A DNA stretch of 64,000 bases from Eubacterium sp. (GTDB lineage: Bacteria; Bacillota; Clostridia; Lachnospirales; Lachnospiraceae). The notes under the pieces are model-generated. The model saw nothing but the letters and a program-made list of their open reading frames with translations, was not told the DNA's origin and did no database searches. Location of the stretch: positions 62,001-126,000 of the forward strand of contig JAFYHN010000035.1 in assembly GCA_017539165.1 (NCBI GenBank). Reading direction: 5' to 3'. Within the stretch, counting starts at the first letter, position 1. Every line of letters starts with the position of its first letter. Shown here piece by piece: positions 62,365 to 64,000 of the stretch. A program made the position numbers and the translations under genes.

Positions 62365-63027
62365 TTACTTACATTTCCTGCCGCTAACTATCTCAAAATT
62401 ATACTTAACAATTCCAAGATCTATCCTTGTATAAGCGCCCTTCTGAGCAGTTATGATAACTTCGTCACCATCGAGTGTAACAAAGAATTTCTGCTGATTA
62501 AGAGCTGTTGGAGCCATCATAGCGGCTACCAATCCATTCTTAAACCAGTTTGGCATTTCTTCTTCAGTAACATTGCATAGCTTTCTTACTTTTTTCGACC
62601 TGTGTTTAACCCCTTCGGTCTCTCCATAGCCAAATGCTATAACACATACAAGTTTCTCGCCCTTGCTGCATTCAGCTTTACATTTGCCCTTCTTATAAGA
62701 ACCGGCTACCCAACATGAGTTAAGCCCCATCTTCTGTGCGGCGATAACCATCTTCTCCCCATAGTATCCACATACTTCCTCAAGATTATCCATCTTCTTA
62801 TCGCCGACTAAAGCTATATAATTCACGGCATTCTTAAACTTTCCGTAATGTGCCAGAAATGAATCAAAACATTCGGGATCATCATATATCACCTGAATCT
62901 TAAGTCCACTTTCTTCATTACATTCCCTGGCAAGCTCATCCAGTTTTGTACGGATGTCCTCTTCTATTGGGATATCCTTGTACTGCCGTACACTATGCCG
63001 CCTCTTGATCACTTCTTTTACGTCCAT
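62365..63027 (-). CDS. Nitroreductase-family protein (TM_nitroreductase type)
   Basis: 220 residues, FMN-dependent oxidoreductase fold: IKRRHSVRQYKDIPIEED at the start, EVCGYYGEKMVIAAQKMGLNS with the helix of the family, and MAAPT-like MMAPTALNQQKFFV near 175. The two-half arrangement with a second APTALNQQ motif is that of putative TM nitroreductases. ATG 63027 has AAAGGAG; the longer frame has none. Substrate unknown. Confidence 0.88.
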   Translation of the reverse strand: MDVKEVIKRRHSVRQYKDIPIEEDIRTKLDELARECNEESGLKIQVIYDDPECFDSFLAHYGKFKNAVNYIALVGDKKMDNLEEVCGYYGEKMVIAAQKMGLNSCWVAGSYKKGKCKAECSKGEKLVCVIAFGYGETEGVKHRSKKVRKLCNVTEEEMPNWFKNGLVAAMMAPTALNQQKFFVTLDGDEVIITAQKGAYTRIDLGIVKYNFEIVSGRKCK

Positions 63028-63169
63028 CGGGTCATTCTCCTTTTGCAACACTAATACATTATAAAACATCTTTTGCTTTAAAATACCACATTTCCTAATA
63101 TAGCATATTTAGGTATTTTTCCACAACACCAAAAAATAATATATAGTTTCCAAAGAATGACCATTCCTC

Positions 63170-64000
63170 TTAAGCCGTTACTCTTAGCGGCAGCTTAAGG
63201 ATCACCGTTGTACCTATACCCAGTTTACTTTTTATATCAAGATTGCCACCATGAAAATTCATGATCCTATTGCAGAGTGCAAGCCCAAGTCCTGCGCCAT
63301 GCTCCTTTCGGCTTCTTGATTTATCGACCATATAGAAAGCCTCTTTAACTCTGCTGAGTTCATTTTCCGATATTCCGATCCCGTTATCCTCTATAGCGAG
63401 AACATAAGCAGACGAACCGGCTTTATTACCTTTTATCTTAATCTGTTTAGCACCTGCTTTAAGGGCATTATCAATTACATTTATGACAACAGTCTTGAAG
63501 AGGTCATAATCGACGAATATGTATTCATCTTCTACATTGCAATCAATAACTGCTTCACGCTTTTCAATCTTCGGATTGATAGAAAGTCTGACATCCTCGA
63601 TCATCTCATTAGTCTGGATCTCTTCTTTCTTAAGTCCGGATTGTTTCAGTGAAACTATATCCATTAGTTTCTCCGATAAAGCAAGAAGTCGCATCCCCTC
63701 ATTCATTATAGCTGACGCAGCTTCTTTTCTCTCTTCATCATCAAGTCGCATCTGGTATATATAATCCGCATATCCGATAACACTCGTCATCGGTGATTTA
63801 GTCTCATGTGCAAATGCAGCAATAAAATCTTCTTTCTGTTTAACAGAAAGCTCGAGAGCATCAATCTTTTCGCGTATCATTTCCGACATGTAATTAAATG
63901 TATGAGCCAGTTCTCCTAACTCGTCATTTGAAGTAACATCAATCTTAAATCCATAGTTTCCATCAGCAATCTCCTTACTTGCTTCAGACATATGTCTGAT
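63170..64000 (-). CDS. Sensor histidine kinase, C-terminal part (5' end outside window)
   Basis: 277 codons visible; the frame is open to the window edge (an internal Met at 63991 is not the start). It begins within the HAMP domain (DGNYGFKIDVTSNDELGEL), then HisKA with His in AAFAHETKSPMTSVIGY and HATPase (NVIDNALKAGA, DNGIGISENEL, HGAGLGLALCNRIMNFHGG). The membrane sensor part and probable response regulator lie outside. Signal unknown. Confidence 0.9.
   Translation of the reverse strand: MRHMSEASKEIADGNYGFKIDVTSNDELGELAHTFNYMSEMIREKIDALELSVKQKEDFIAAFAHETKSPMTSVIGYADYIYQMRLDDEERKEAASAIMNEGMRLLALSEKLMDIVSLKQSGLKKEEIQTNEMIEDVRLSINPKIEKREAVIDCNVEDEYIFVDYDLFKTVVINVIDNALKAGAKQIKIKGNKAGSSAYVLAIEDNGIGISENELSRVKEAFYMVDKSRSRKEHGAGLGLALCNRIMNFHGGNLDIKSKLGIGTTVILKLPLRVTA

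Overview
The window reads as chromosome of a low-GC Gram-positive anaerobe of the Lachnospiraceae, most like Butyrivibrio or Pseudobutyrivibrio. The pointers are AT-rich DNA with strong AGGAGG ribosome sites, a gap-pgk-tpi glycolytic cluster, an oxygen-defence flavin reductase-rubredoxin, a LanFEG-type immunity transporter, many diderm-lacking lipoproteins and a c-di-GMP-I riboswitch. The genus is inference. No rRNA, tRNA or CRISPR array was found. Almost everything is on the minus strand.

Layout, left to right. 1-4.1 kb: a sugar ABC importer (two permeases, one running off the edge, and a solute-binding lipoprotein) behind an AraC-type regulator. 4.1-7.5 kb: tpiA, pgk and gap, with a terminator after gap and a 126-bp inverted-repeat-bounded element between pgk and tpiA. 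7.8-12 kb: PHP phosphatase, HerA-like ATPase, HAD phosphatase, flavin reductase-rubredoxin. 12-17.7 kb: an ECF sigma/anti-sigma pair, a von Willebrand lipoprotein, a secreted serpin and a YczE-like membrane protein. 17.9-21.6 kb: cysteine hydrolase, three membrane proteins of unknown role, alpha/beta hydrolase.

21.7-38.6 kb is the most unusual block. Two complete tandem copies of a three-gene module (secreted M13 metallopeptidase, 840-residue FtsX-type permease, LolD/MacB-type ATPase) flank a collapsed third copy in which an M13 gene cut just before its HExxH motif is fused in frame to the last codons of the ATPase. Modules are separated by a 41-bp palindrome whose arms covary between copies. 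A 19-bp dyad (GTATG-N9-CATAC) sits 27-30 nt before three start codons. The block lies directly downstream of a LanFEG-type transporter and an OmpR/histidine kinase pair, and 11-bp-spaced TTAA repeats before two module starts are candidate sites for that regulator. The whole may be an antimicrobial-peptide defence or peptide-processing island (inference).

38.7-43.7 kb: small membrane protein, Dabb protein, Fic enzyme with a heptapeptide repeat, a divergent pair around an S24 (LexA-like) repressor, a cysteine-less ArsC/Spx-like protein, an UlaG-like hydrolase and a lipoprotein. 43.7-60.1 kb: a polymorphic-toxin region. A secreted RHS/YD-repeat protein of about 3,170 residues ends in a TNT-type NAD glycohydrolase domain and is followed by a small immunity candidate. 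Downstream lie an orphan secreted toxin-like protein, two small possible immunity genes and an RHS fragment. An integrated rolling-circle element (HUH Rep, tyrosine recombinase, hairpins, DnaA box) and an IS110 element with a candidate bridge RNA separate the two parts. 60.1-64 kb: metallo-beta-lactamase-fold protein, AAA ATPase, a c-di-GMP riboswitch controlling a small HTH protein, nitroreductase and a histidine kinase cut by the window end.
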